Shown: positions 22,993-31,587, counted from the stretch's first letter. The stretch: DNA of 38,421 bases from Clostridia bacterium (GCA_017403265.1 JAFQOJ010000071.1:1-38421), one strand, 5' to 3'. The notes: generated by a model from the letters alone, not told the origin. Translations and numbers: made by a program.

Positions 22993-25551
22993 TTATCGCT
23001 CTATAAATACGCAATCGGGCTTTAAATCATCAGGAGTAATATCTTGTGCATTTTCTAAAGTAATACGGCGGGTTTCACCGGGCAATAGATCAAAATATTG
23101 GTCGCTAAAGAACTTATCTGCCTTAAGACCGAAATGCACCGCGTGAGCAAAGCAATCCGAAGAAACAGTGAAAGAAAGCGCGTTCCCTATTTTTTCAAAA
23201 TCACTTATTGTAAGCTTTGCTTTGCGGGGTAGTTTTAGGGTTGAAAAATTGTCAGCTCGCAAGGTTGCGGTTAATATTTCTTTGTCACTGCTCTTAGCAT
23301 AAACAATACCTCGCGTTAAATCATATTTACCAATGGGCATAGTTCCTATGCATGTAGCGGGCGCACCTGCCGGTAAAACGGCGGTAAAATATATTTCACC
23401 GTCTGTATTACCCTCAAAATCGGTGTATCCGCAAGTAATATCAACCTTTTTATCGGTTAGTGAACTGTTGGTACAGTAAACCAACAGTTCGCCGTCTTTT
23501 TGTTTCAGAATAACACGACAGGACGCGTAAGAACGGCGCAAAAAATAATATGCAGGCTTGGGATTTCCGTAATGGTCCATCATACTAAAGCCAACTTCAC
23601 CAAAGCCATCATTTAAGCACCAAAGAAGCGAACCGCCACAGTAAGCTTGAAGCCTAATATGCTCGGCTTCATAAGAAAGCATACTGCCTTGGAAAAGACC
23701 GCCATACAAGCAATATTCTTCAAGTGTTAACTCCTTTTCGCCTGTATAATGGTTGTAAATACCGTCACACACAGCCCCTCGCTCAAAAGTGTTTCTATGG
23801 TGCTCAAAAATTTTACTCTTAGGCGTAATATTCTCTCTACCGTCGCAATAACTTATCAAAGCTTCTGCACTAGGCGGTCCCATAACGCCGCCTTCGGTAA
23901 TAAATCTACATTCAAGGTCATCAAAAGATTTTGTTGATATGCGGTACTGCTGCTTTTCAGGTGAAAGGTCTAAGAAAGGATAGTAATGGCGGCTGCCACG
24001 GACGGTGCTCTCTAAATCATCATAACCACCAAAGGGAGTAGCACATTGGTAACCAACTGATGCTACTAAAGCGTGATGTAATCTAGGCAAAAGCTGACCA
24101 AAAAGATAGGTGCCACCGGGATACAAAACAGAATTGTATTCATCGAAATAGCTTCTATCCATAAAGTCGCTAAGGTTAGCATGACATTCACCGTTACCAA
24201 CCCACAAACAGAGACTTGGATGATTACGCAAACGGCAAAGCTGATAAATAGCTTCCTTTTCTACTTCTTTGCGAAAGCTTTCTAAATGGTCTGGATACAC
24301 CGCACAAGCAAAGCAGAAATTTTGAATTACCAAAAGTCCGTAGCGGTCACACAGCTCGTAAACATAGTCGGTTTGGTAGATATTACCATCCCAAAAACGC
24401 ACCATACAGAAGTTACCCTTCTTTGCCGCCGTCAATAACTTATTCTGCAATTCATCAGTAATGCGGGCATAAAGGCAATCGGAATGGATAAAATCTGCAC
24501 CGCGACAGTAAATAGGTGTATTATTAACAATAAACCGGTAGTTGCCTTCGGTTTCGTTAATCATAGATGTATCCAAGCTTACTGTACGAATACCTGTAAT
24601 AATCTCCTTGCTATCTTTAGCGCCATAATTATTGCAGGCCGTAGCACGAACGGTATATAAGGGTTGATCGCCATATCCGTTAGGCCACCAAAGCTCTGGA
24701 TTTTCCAAAGTGAAGCTAAAATCTATATAATTTGCACCAATTTGACCTACAAAACGGCGGCTATCGGTATGTATAACCTTTCCGTCTTTTTCAATAGTAA
24801 AGGTAACATTACAGTCTCTGGCGTATAACCGCTCTCTGCTTTCTACTTCTACTTCTGCTAAAATATCAGCGACATTATCCTTAATAGAGAGGGTTTCAAA
24901 ACGGATATCACGTACAACAATTTCATCGAAAATATTTAAGCAAACTTTGCCCGCAATAGCGCAGGTAGCAAGCCTTGGGGATTGGTCCCAACCGAAAACA
25001 TATTGCGGTTTACGAAGCATTGTTCTGCGGTCATCTCCGCGCCCTTCTCTGCGGGTACGCCATTCGCAAGATACAAAATCCCTTACAGGTGCGGCATCCT
25101 CATCAGACACTTGGTCTAAACCTGTAGTTAAGCGGATTAAAAGAGTATTCTCCCCTTCTTGTAACCAAGGAAGTACATTTTTTTGAAAGGGATACATAGC
25201 GCTCGCGTGGTGACCTATATAATTTCCGTTTAAAAATAGGTCGGCGTGTATATCAAGCATTTCTATAAAAAGCTCAACTCCAAACGGACTTAGGTCTTCC
25301 TTCTCTAAAGTAAAGCTTTTTCTAAACCACCAGCTACGCTGCTCTATCCAATCACACTTAAAGGAATTGTCGGCAATAAGCGGCTCTTCAATACGTCCGC
25401 ATTCAATCAAGGGCATATGCACATCACAAGGAAGTGATTTTACTTCCATCCAGTTGTCTGCCTTTTGTAAAACACTGCCGTAGTCCTTAGCTGTTATATT
25501 AAGGGGCTCTTCGCGGAGAAACCAATTTTGTAAAAGAGATTTTGTTAACAT
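22993..25551 (-). CDS. GH2 family glycosidase, beta-mannosidase-like
   Basis: An 852-residue cytoplasmic enzyme with the GH2 architecture: an N-terminal sugar-binding jelly roll (WWFRKSF, DIHADLFLNGNYIGHH, about 30-200), an Ig-like sandwich (about 210-325), a TIM barrel (about 330-620) and C-terminal beta domains. The expected acid/base is Glu455 in WVGNGE and the nucleophile Glu553 in FITEGG. Length, RGADFIHSD and the LWWPNGYG segment are closest to beta-mannosidases. The residue before the acid/base, almost always Asn in clan GH-A, is Gly here (GNGE rather than GNNE). Without a signal peptide it would cleave imported oligosaccharides. It is divergent from the AraC gene and shares a palindromic operator with it. 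Confidence 0.9.
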   Translation of the reverse strand: MLTKSLLQNWFLREEPLNITAKDYGSVLQKADNWMEVKSLPCDVHMPLIECGRIEEPLIADNSFKCDWIEQRSWWFRKSFTLEKEDLSPFGVELFIEMLDIHADLFLNGNYIGHHASAMYPFQKNVLPWLQEGENTLLIRLTTGLDQVSDEDAAPVRDFVSCEWRTRREGRGDDRRTMLRKPQYVFGWDQSPRLATCAIAGKVCLNIFDEIVVRDIRFETLSIKDNVADILAEVEVESRERLYARDCNVTFTIEKDGKVIHTDSRRFVGQIGANYIDFSFTLENPELWWPNGYGDQPLYTVRATACNNYGAKDSKEIITGIRTVSLDTSMINETEGNYRFIVNNTPIYCRGADFIHSDCLYARITDELQNKLLTAAKKGNFCMVRFWDGNIYQTDYVYELCDRYGLLVIQNFCFACAVYPDHLESFRKEVEKEAIYQLCRLRNHPSLCLWVGNGECHANLSDFMDRSYFDEYNSVLYPGGTYLFGQLLPRLHHALVASVGYQCATPFGGYDDLESTVRGSRHYYPFLDLSPEKQQYRISTKSFDDLECRFITEGGVMGPPSAEALISYCDGRENITPKSKIFEHHRNTFERGAVCDGIYNHYTGEKELTLEEYCLYGGLFQGSMLSYEAEHIRLQAYCGGSLLWCLNDGFGEVGFSMMDHYGNPKPAYYFLRRSYASCRVILKQKDGELLVYCTNSSLTDKKVDITCGYTDFEGNTDGEIYFTAVLPAGAPATCIGTMPIGKYDLTRGIVYAKSSDKEILTATLRADNFSTLKLPRKAKLTISDFEKIGNALSFTVSSDCFAHAVHFGLKADKFFSDQYFDLLPGETRRITLENAQDITPDDLKPDCVFIER

Positions 25552-25587
25552 TTAAGAAAACTCCTTTCAACGTATATAATTATTATA

Positions 25588-25603
25588 TCAAACCAAGGTT
25601 TGA
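25588..25603. promoter_or_regulatory. Palindromic operator between GH2 and araC genes
   Basis: TCAAACCAAGGTTTGA has perfect 7-bp arms around AA. It covers the -35 box of the araC promoter and lies immediately at the minus-strand TATAAT (25583-25588) upstream of the GH2 gene, so one bound protein could control both directions. Confidence 0.6.
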
Positions 25604-25628
25604 CAAATAAAGACAGTTATCGTATAAT
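25600..25628 (+). promoter_or_regulatory. araC promoter (carbohydrate island)
   Basis: TTGACA (25600-25605), 17-nt spacer, TATAAT (25623-25628), 31 nt before the ATG at 25659. Confidence 0.85.
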
Positions 25629-25658
25629 TATAGACAGAATTTGGTGTGGAGGTGTAAT

Positions 25659-26441
25659 ATGCACTTGTATGCAAATTATCCCGAGTCGGAGACATTTTTT
25701 ACATCTATGTATAATGTGGATTTCAGTTACCCAAGCCATTTACACGGTTGCTTTGAAGTTTCTTTTTGTATGAAGGGTGAAGTAACTGTTATCATTGACG
25801 GACAAAGCCATACCGTAGGCTTAGGACAGGGGATACTAATACCTCCTAATACAATCCACAGCTACAAAACGCCCCAATCCTCTGCTTATTACACTATTCT
25901 TTTTAGCCGTGATTTACTGCAAGATTTTGCCGCCTTGTTTTCAAAGAATCAGCCTACACACTATGTCTTTTCTTTTGATTCCGAGCTTAGTCAACATCTT
26001 ATAAATTTTCACACTTCCAAGCAGTCATTATTTGGTGTAAAAGCTGTTTTGTACCGTATGGCAGAAGCCTTTTTGCAAGGGAATACATTTGCCCAAAAGG
26101 ATAAGGCAGATAATGATTTGACAACACGAATTATCTCATATATCCAAGAGCATCTGCACGAACAAATCACATTACAAGACCTATCCGACCACTTGGGTTA
26201 CAATTATTATTATATAAGCAAACGGTTGCAACAAATTTTTAATACGCCGTTTGTAACATTGCTGTCGCAATACCGAGTGGCTGATGCAAAGCTTCTTTTA
26301 AATAGCGGTAAATACACCGTCAGTCAAGTGGCTATGGCGAGTGGCTTTGGCAGTATACGCACCTTTAACCGCGTTTTTTTGAAAATAACAGGACAAACAC
26401 CTACTGAGTATTTATCTATGCATTGGGTACAAAAATTGTAA
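25659..26441 (+). CDS. AraC-family regulator of the carbohydrate island
   Basis: A 260-residue regulator. The N-terminal cupin sensor covers residues about 18-85 (HLHGCFEVSFCMKGEVTVII and IPPNTIHSY). The C-terminal double helix-turn-helix covers about 160-258 (LQDLSDHLGYNYYYISKRLQQIF; YTVSQVAMASGFGSIRTFNRVFLK; TPTEYL). Such regulators bind a sugar in the cupin and usually activate adjacent catabolic genes. The divergent GH2 gene is the obvious target and the six-gene operon a possible second one (inference). An upstream in-frame TTG at 25641 is rejected because the GGAGGTG site at 25648 points to the ATG at 25659. Confidence 0.93.
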   Translation: MHLYANYPESETFFTSMYNVDFSYPSHLHGCFEVSFCMKGEVTVIIDGQSHTVGLGQGILIPPNTIHSYKTPQSSAYYTILFSRDLLQDFAALFSKNQPTHYVFSFDSELSQHLINFHTSKQSLFGVKAVLYRMAEAFLQGNTFAQKDKADNDLTTRIISYIQEHLHEQITLQDLSDHLGYNYYYISKRLQQIFNTPFVTLLSQYRVADAKLLLNSGKYTVSQVAMASGFGSIRTFNRVFLKITGQTPTEYLSMHWVQKL

Positions 26442-26462
26442 TGTTTTGGTGTTTGTGTTTTC

Positions 26463-26491
26463 TTGACAAGTTAAATGCTGTATGCTACACT
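26463..26491 (+). promoter_or_regulatory. Promoter of the GNAT gene
   Basis: TTGACA (26463-26468), 17-nt spacer, TACACT (26486-26491). The upstream in-frame ATG at 26482 lies inside this promoter, which supports the ATG at 26560 as start. Confidence 0.65.
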
Positions 26492-26559
26492 ATGTTAGAA
26501 ACCAAACCTATAAAACAACAACAAATTGTATTGATTTTACAATAGAAAGTGGATTGCAA

Positions 26560-27498
26560 ATGGAACTAAAAAAATTTATTGCGCCGTTTGACGCCGAGGA
26601 ACCGCTTAAATATCTTGAACAAATTTTTGGTATAGAGGAACGATTATTAGAAGAATGTCAGCTTAACGGAAGCGAAACTGATTTTAATACCGATATTGTT
26701 TATTTAGCGTATGAAGATAATACGTTGCTTGGTATGATACACGCCACCATCCCGAAAGCAACACCCCATATAGCAGGGTTATCCGCAATGTTTACAACCC
26801 CTGCGGCAAGAGGAAAGGGGTTAGGCAATATTTTATTTAAAGCAATTGTTGATGAGGTTTCGTCGCATAACGTCAGGCTTACCGTTTTAGGAACATGCAA
26901 TCCCATCGCGGCAAAATTATATGCAAAATACGGATTTGCATTTTGCCCGGGTTCTAACGTGATGGCACGTTTTAGTAGCGGCAATATGGTTGATTTTACA
27001 AACGATTATTACACCGTACCAAAGGGCAAAATAACAGTTTCACACGGCAATCAGGCAATGCGTATACCTATTGTACCATTGGTTCTGCAAACCAATTTGC
27101 CTCTTATACTTGATATAAATACCAAAATTTTTAATTCTAATACTATAACACAGCGCTCTTGTATGGGATTATTTCCACGCTATGAAGAGCTAAGAAAACA
27201 CGGCGGAGATTATTTTATGGCATTTGACGATAGTGGTACACTCGGTGCAGCCGCCTCGGTTTGTCGTATGGACGACGGCACTTTCAGGGGAGATTTCTTT
27301 TCACTACCTTCCTTTGAGTATGCTATACCCGAAATGCTACAAAAAATGGAAGACGATTTCAGCAATGTGTATTTTGAAATTGCAAAAAATGATACCGTAA
27401 AGAAAAAACATCTAGAAGAAAACGGTTTTAAACCCATTGGCGACAGCTACTGTAAAACCGACGAATTTACAATAAATACCGTAAAATATGCGCGCTAA
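26560..27498 (+). CDS. GNAT-family N-acetyltransferase
   Basis: A 312-residue protein with an N-terminal GNAT fold (about 25-140). Motif A is SAMFTTPAARGKGLGNILF, with the acetyl-CoA pyrophosphate loop RGKGLG at 84-89, followed by CNPIAAKLYAKYGF, the usual motif B. The second half (about 165-312) looks like a diverged second acetyltransferase-like domain with a closing KHLEENGFKPIG. The acceptor is unknown. The ATG has a weak site (AAAGTGGA). No terminator separates it from araC, but it has its own promoter. Confidence 0.85.
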   Translation: MELKKFIAPFDAEEPLKYLEQIFGIEERLLEECQLNGSETDFNTDIVYLAYEDNTLLGMIHATIPKATPHIAGLSAMFTTPAARGKGLGNILFKAIVDEVSSHNVRLTVLGTCNPIAAKLYAKYGFAFCPGSNVMARFSSGNMVDFTNDYYTVPKGKITVSHGNQAMRIPIVPLVLQTNLPLILDINTKIFNSNTITQRSCMGLFPRYEELRKHGGDYFMAFDDSGTLGAAASVCRMDDGTFRGDFFSLPSFEYAIPEMLQKMEDDFSNVYFEIAKNDTVKKKHLEENGFKPIGDSYCKTDEFTINTVKYAR

Positions 27499-27562
27499 AT
27501 ATGATACTTTTTTACCCACATTTGCTAATTATTGAATTTAATCATTCTTTTAAACCAGAGCA

Positions 27563-27591
27563 TTGACACAAAAAAGAAAATATGTTAAACT
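27563..27591 (+). promoter_or_regulatory. Promoter of the MFS gene
   Basis: TTGACA (27563-27568), 17-nt spacer, TAAACT (27586-27591), 51 nt upstream of the ATG. Confidence 0.7.
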
Positions 27592-27642
27592 CATTATAGT
27601 TTAAATTAAAATACATTAACTTCACATGACGCGGGTGAAAAA

Positions 27643-28851
27643 ATGAAAATTAATCAGTTATTAAAGACTAAGAATGTTAAAAATGCCATCTATATTGGTG
27701 TTTTATGCTCTGTATCCTATCTTGCAGTGTATTTTGCAAGAAATATTTTGGGTGCCGTTTCGCCCCAAATGATTGACGTCGGATATACCGAAAGCTATAT
27801 TGGTAAAGTATCCTCTACTTATTTTATTTGTTATGCTATAGGGCAACTAATAAACGGCATAATAGGTGATAAAATTAAAGCAAGGTATATGATAAGCGTT
27901 GGGCTTTTTATGGCGGGTATAACCAATTTTTTGTTTTCGGTTCTATCACAAAATTATGGCAGTCTTGCTATAGTAGCATACGGTCTTACGGGCTTTTTCC
28001 TATCTATGATATACGGACCTATGACAAAAATAGTAGCCGAAAATACCGAACCCATTTATGCCCCAAGGGTTAGCTTAGGATATGAATTTTCGGCACTTAT
28101 TGGCTCCCCCATTGCAGGAATTGCCGCCGCAATACTTGTTTGGCAAAGTGTATTTATTACAAGCAGCGCTATTCTTGTGTTAATGGCAATAATTTGCTTT
28201 GCTTTTTTCCTTTTCTTTGAAAAAAGCGGAATAATAAAATACAATCAATACACCCCTAAAAAAGAAAACGGCAAAGGCATTAAGGTTTTAATAAAACATA
28301 GAATTATTAAATTTACACTAATTTCGGTAATAACGGGTGTTGTAAGAACAACGGTTGTTTTCTGGATGCCCACCTATTTTTCGCAATATCTTGGCTTTAC
28401 TCCCAAAACATCGGCATCAATTTTCACAGTAGCAACACTTATTATTTCACTAACCACATTTATAACCGTTTTCTTATACGAAAAGCTTAATAGAGATATG
28501 GATAAAACTATTCTTATTATGTTTACAACGGCATCCTTGTTCTTTATTTTGCTTTATTTTATCAAACAACCGATTTTAAATATTGGGTTTATGGTAATTG
28601 CAATAATGGCATCAAACGGTGCTGCCACAATGCTTTGGAGCAGATACTGCCCAAGCCTTCGCGATACGGGTATGGTTTCAAGCGCTACAGGATTTCTTGA
28701 TTTTATGAGCTATATGGCTGCCGCCGCATCAAGCACACTTTTTGCAAACGCGGTATCCCAAATCGGCTGGGGCAACCTTATTCTTATATGGTGCGGATTA
28801 ATGCTATTCGGTGTTGCCATTTCCATTCCCCGCAAAGCTAAAAATCCATAA
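27643..28851 (+). CDS. MFS transporter, OPA/GlpT-like
   Basis: A 402-residue major facilitator with about 12 transmembrane segments. The N-terminal YLAVYFARNILGAVSPQM followed by GKVSSTYFICYAIGQLINGIIGDKIKARYM matches the organophosphate:phosphate antiporter style (GlpT/UhpT/SLC37), including the GD(K/R) motif between helices 2 and 3. A middle cytoplasmic loop near residues 195-215 is Lys-rich. The cargo is not readable; sugar phosphate or glycerol-3-phosphate is the family norm. It is monocistronic and near the carbohydrate island, so uptake for that pathway is possible but unproven. The ribosome site is weak (GGGTG). Confidence 0.85.
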   Translation: MKINQLLKTKNVKNAIYIGVLCSVSYLAVYFARNILGAVSPQMIDVGYTESYIGKVSSTYFICYAIGQLINGIIGDKIKARYMISVGLFMAGITNFLFSVLSQNYGSLAIVAYGLTGFFLSMIYGPMTKIVAENTEPIYAPRVSLGYEFSALIGSPIAGIAAAILVWQSVFITSSAILVLMAIICFAFFLFFEKSGIIKYNQYTPKKENGKGIKVLIKHRIIKFTLISVITGVVRTTVVFWMPTYFSQYLGFTPKTSASIFTVATLIISLTTFITVFLYEKLNRDMDKTILIMFTTASLFFILLYFIKQPILNIGFMVIAIMASNGAATMLWSRYCPSLRDTGMVSSATGFLDFMSYMAAAASSTLFANAVSQIGWGNLILIWCGLMLFGVAISIPRKAKNP

Positions 28852-28873
28852 TTTTAACCTAACTTTTATAACA

Positions 28874-28909
28874 AAAAACAGATACACGAATTTTCGTGTA
28901 TCTGTTTTT
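28874..28909. terminator. Bidirectional terminator
   Basis: AAAAACAGATACACG (28874-28888) pairs perfectly with CGTGTATCTGTTTTT (28895-28909), between the convergent MFS and MATE genes. Confidence 0.93.
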
Positions 28910-28910
28910 A

Positions 28911-30281
28911 TTATTCTTGATAAAGCTTTTTCTTTTGATGTTTGTAAACCACCCAAAACAAAACGTAACGCAAAATAGCAATTATTACCCAAGTAATCGG
29001 ATATATTATATATAAAGTTTGCGGTGTGTGGTATTCTTCAACTTGGAATACCGTAAGGCACCACACAATACGAAGTCCGCAAAAGCCTACCAACGCTATT
29101 ATAGCATTTGAAACCGATATGCCAAGTCCACTGAGCGCGCCTGAGGTTGTATCCATAACACCCTGAATAATTAGTGGACCGAAAATAAAGGCTATTCGCA
29201 CAACACCCCAAGCAATAGCTTCTTCTGATTCGGTTATATAAAGTCCTAAAAGCGGTTTTGCAAAAATAACCACAAAGGCAGACAGCGCCGCAACCGTAAT
29301 AGTACAAAGTATAAGCGAAGTATTGTAAGAGCGTTTTACCTTATCATAATTTTTAGCACCAACATTATAACCCACAAATGTCATAGCCGTGCTTAAAAAT
29401 CCGCCCGTAACCACCTCTGCAAAAGCTTCTATACTGCTTGCTGCCGCATTACCCGTAATAAAGCCCGGAAGATTGGCTAACGAATTTATAGACGACTGAA
29501 TTACAACATTTGACAAAGAAAAGGTAGATGACTGAATACCAGCAGGAATTCCTAACCTTAAAATCTTACCTAACGGCTCTTTATAAATTTTTAAATCCTT
29601 TAGCGATAATTTAATATCATCATCTCTGCGCATAAGTGCCATTACAACTAAAATTGCTGCCAATGTTTGCGAGCATACCGTTGCAAGCGATAAGCCTATA
29701 AGGTCCAAATCAAATAGCGCCACAAAAACATAGGTCATAATAAGCTTTACAGGGGCGGTTACCAAAAAGAAATAAAAAGGCTTCTTAGTTTCACCGTTTG
29801 CACGCAAAATTCCTGCGCCAAAGTTATAAATTGTTGCGGGTATCATGGTTAAAAAATATGTTTGTAAATATATTGTCGACTTACCCAAAATATCTGAAGG
29901 CGTACCCATAGCTGTAAGCAGCGCACCCGAAAGTGTCATACCTACCACGGTTACAATAACACCGATTATAACCGACAAAAGCATTGCAGTATGTACATTT
30001 TGTTTTATTGCTTTTTTGTCCTTTGAGCCGATAGCGTGACTAATTGCCACCGCACTACCCGTAGCGCATCCCGAAAAGAAATTAACCAAAAGTATTCTTA
30101 TAGAATTAGTCGAGCCCACCGCCGCAACAGCACTGTCGCCGCTTGTTCCAAGGCGGCCTGCCAGAATCACATCTGCTACGTTGAAAAATTGTTGCAAAAA
30201 CCCCAAAAGTATTATTGGTATTACAAAACGAATCATTTGCACCCAAATGGCACCCTTGCTCATATCAAGCTTTTCATTCAT
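28911..30281 (-). CDS. MATE-family efflux transporter
   Basis: A 456-residue multidrug and toxin extrusion protein with 12 hydrophobic segments in two related halves. Landmarks are MIRFVIPIILLGFLQQFFNVAD in helix 1, GSGDSAVAAVGSTN-like sequence in helix 2 (here LGTSGDSAVAAVGSTN), and TFVGYNVGAKNYDKVKRSY at the start of the second half. It should export cationic compounds by Na+ or H+ antiport. The frame extends to 30323, but the AAGAAAGG site selects the ATG at 30281 (MNEKLDMSK). It is divergent from an AraC gene with an inverted repeat between them, suggesting inducible expression. Confidence 0.92.
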   Translation of the reverse strand: MNEKLDMSKGAIWVQMIRFVIPIILLGFLQQFFNVADVILAGRLGTSGDSAVAAVGSTNSIRILLVNFFSGCATGSAVAISHAIGSKDKKAIKQNVHTAMLLSVIIGVIVTVVGMTLSGALLTAMGTPSDILGKSTIYLQTYFLTMIPATIYNFGAGILRANGETKKPFYFFLVTAPVKLIMTYVFVALFDLDLIGLSLATVCSQTLAAILVVMALMRRDDDIKLSLKDLKIYKEPLGKILRLGIPAGIQSSTFSLSNVVIQSSINSLANLPGFITGNAAASSIEAFAEVVTGGFLSTAMTFVGYNVGAKNYDKVKRSYNTSLILCTITVAALSAFVVIFAKPLLGLYITESEEAIAWGVVRIAFIFGPLIIQGVMDTTSGALSGLGISVSNAIIALVGFCGLRIVWCLTVFQVEEYHTPQTLYIIYPITWVIIAILRYVLFWVVYKHQKKKLYQE

Positions 30282-30311
30282 AATAAAACCTTTCTTAGCA
30301 CAAACACTGTG

Positions 30312-30340
30312 TTGACTTTGCATTTTTTGTTTGCTAAAAT
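30312..30340 (+). promoter_or_regulatory. Promoter of the second araC gene
   Basis: TTGACT (30312-30317), 17-nt spacer, TAAAAT (30335-30340). On the opposite strand TATAAT (30342-30347) lacks a good -35 box, as expected of an activator-dependent MATE promoter. Confidence 0.6.
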
Positions 30341-30365
30341 GATTATATTACCATTTTAAGCAAAA
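30330..30365. promoter_or_regulatory. Inverted repeat between MATE and araC genes
   Basis: TTTGCT-AAAATG on the left mirrors CATTTT-AAGCAAA on the right, with about 10 nt between. It overlaps the -10 boxes of both directions. It is a candidate binding site for the adjacent AraC protein. Confidence 0.5.
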
Positions 30366-30419
30366 AACATACCGTTTTTAGAGTTTTTTATATCACTTTT
30401 TGATATTGGGAGGAATTAT

Positions 30420-31235
30420 ATGCAACCGCTTTTTAATATAAGACGTGAAAAAAGCCAAGAGCTCGGTCCATTTAATTATGAAAACGACTGGTGTACACTT
30501 CAATTTCATTCGCAAATTGAAGTGTGCATTATCCACGAAGGCGAAATGGAGATGTTTGTAGACGGCAACCAAAGAGTACTTAAAAAGGGCGACATTTCGG
30601 TAGCGCTCAGTTTTATGCCCCACGCTTATAAAACCCCTATCCACTCACGCTCGTCCATAATTTTTATCCCCGCGCATTTGTGTGAAGAATTTATAGAGCT
30701 AACAGAAAACAAGCATCCCGTCACACCATTTATATCCAATCCACAGGTATACGAAAAAATCAATGAATATTTTTCTCTTTTGCAAGACTACAGTATAAAC
30801 GAAATCAAAAGGCGCGGTCTTCTTTATATGGTTCTGGGCACTGTTTTAGAAAACATAAGGCTTGAAGAGGTCAAAAATCCCATTGATACCGAGCTTATTT
30901 CCAAAATTTTGTTTTACATAAATGAAAATTATAAAAATGATATTTCACCGTCACGAATCGCCGAGCATTTTGGCTATAGTCAAAGCCATATTTCAAGATA
31001 TTTTAAGTCGTGCTGTGGAATAAATTTAGTAAGATATATTGCCCTTATGCGCTTAAGACAAGCCGTAATACTTATACAAGAAGGCAATCAAAATATAACC
31101 GACTGTATTCTTGAAAGCGGATTTTCTTCTAACACAACCTTCTACCGTACCTTTAAAAATGAGTTTGGTTGTTCCCCAAAGGAATATATTAATAATTGCA
31201 GAAAAATCTCAATATATTCGCCCAAGGGCACATAA
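30420..31235 (+). CDS. AraC-family regulator next to MATE
   Basis: A 271-residue regulator. The cupin sensor covers residues about 22-90 (FHSQIEVCIIHEGEMEMFVDGN, ALSFMPHAYKTP). The AraC double helix-turn-helix covers about 165-265 (ISPSRIAEHFGYSQSHISRYFKS; ITDCILESGFSSNTTFYRTFKNEFG; SPKEYI). It has the same layout as the other AraC protein here but low identity. It is divergent from the MATE gene and probably activates it. The ATG follows GGGAGG. A hairpin at 31273-31310 ends the transcript. Confidence 0.92.
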   Translation: MQPLFNIRREKSQELGPFNYENDWCTLQFHSQIEVCIIHEGEMEMFVDGNQRVLKKGDISVALSFMPHAYKTPIHSRSSIIFIPAHLCEEFIELTENKHPVTPFISNPQVYEKINEYFSLLQDYSINEIKRRGLLYMVLGTVLENIRLEEVKNPIDTELISKILFYINENYKNDISPSRIAEHFGYSQSHISRYFKSCCGINLVRYIALMRLRQAVILIQEGNQNITDCILESGFSSNTTFYRTFKNEFGCSPKEYINNCRKISIYSPKGT

Positions 31236-31272
31236 CCCTAAAATCGCTTATCCAAATTCAATCTCTATAATA

Positions 31273-31310
31273 AAAACCACAAGCACCACTTTTGTGATGC
31301 TTGCGGTTTT
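31273..31310 (+). terminator. Terminator after the second araC gene
   Basis: An imperfect 17-bp stem (31273-31289 with 31294-31310) has A.C mismatches, a TTTT loop and a right arm ending in GGTTTT. It abuts the detached tRNA 3'-end copy. Confidence 0.6.
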
Positions 31311-31335
31311 GGTTGCGGAGGCTGGACTTGAACCA
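31307..31335 (-). repeat. Detached copy of the tRNA-fMet 3' end (direct repeat)
   Basis: These 29 bases are identical and in the same orientation as 31585-31613, covering the T arm, acceptor 3' strand and CCA of the initiator tRNA. No 5' half accompanies it, so it is not a gene. It resembles the distal att site left by an element that integrated at the tRNA 3' end, or a partly deleted tandem tRNA copy. Confidence 0.75.
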
Positions 31336-31587
31336 TTATTTGATAATACATTATCTCACAAACGCTTTGCGTTTGCTTGCCCTCTTGCGGTACCCGAAGT
31401 TCATAACGGCTTGGAGCGCCTATGAACTTCGACCGCGGCGCTTCGTTTTGCTCGCTGTATCGTCCACTGGACACGCTCGCAACCTCACCCAACGAGCCAC
31501 GCTCGTCGGTCTCACCTTAAGATCATCGATTTAACCTAAACTTCATAACCAAAACGAAAAAGACACCCATTCGGGTGTCTTTCATTT
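31336..31587. other. 252-bp hairpin-rich interval between tRNA 3' repeats
   Basis: No credible ORF. It is locally GC-richer than its surroundings and full of palindromes: CAAACGC/GCGTTTG (31359-31375), CGAAGTTCATA/TATGAACTTCG (31395-31431), GTCCACTGGAC and ACGAGC/GCTCGT. Its right end (31557-31582) is the tRNA terminator. Origin is unknown. Confidence 0.55.
31557..31582 (-). terminator. Terminator of tRNA-fMet
   Basis: AAAGACACCC (31559-31568) pairs with GGGTGTCTTT (31573-31582) around ATTC. On the minus strand TTTTCGTTTT follows. Confidence 0.88.

Noticed and set aside
31307..31400. Second tRNA gene
   Set aside because: Only the 3' 29 bases match; no anticodon stem, D arm or 5' acceptor strand can be found beside it.
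31265..31534. Small ORFs on both strands in the tRNA-flanking interval
   Set aside because: They run through tRNA fragments and palindromes, lack ribosome sites and have non-protein-like composition.
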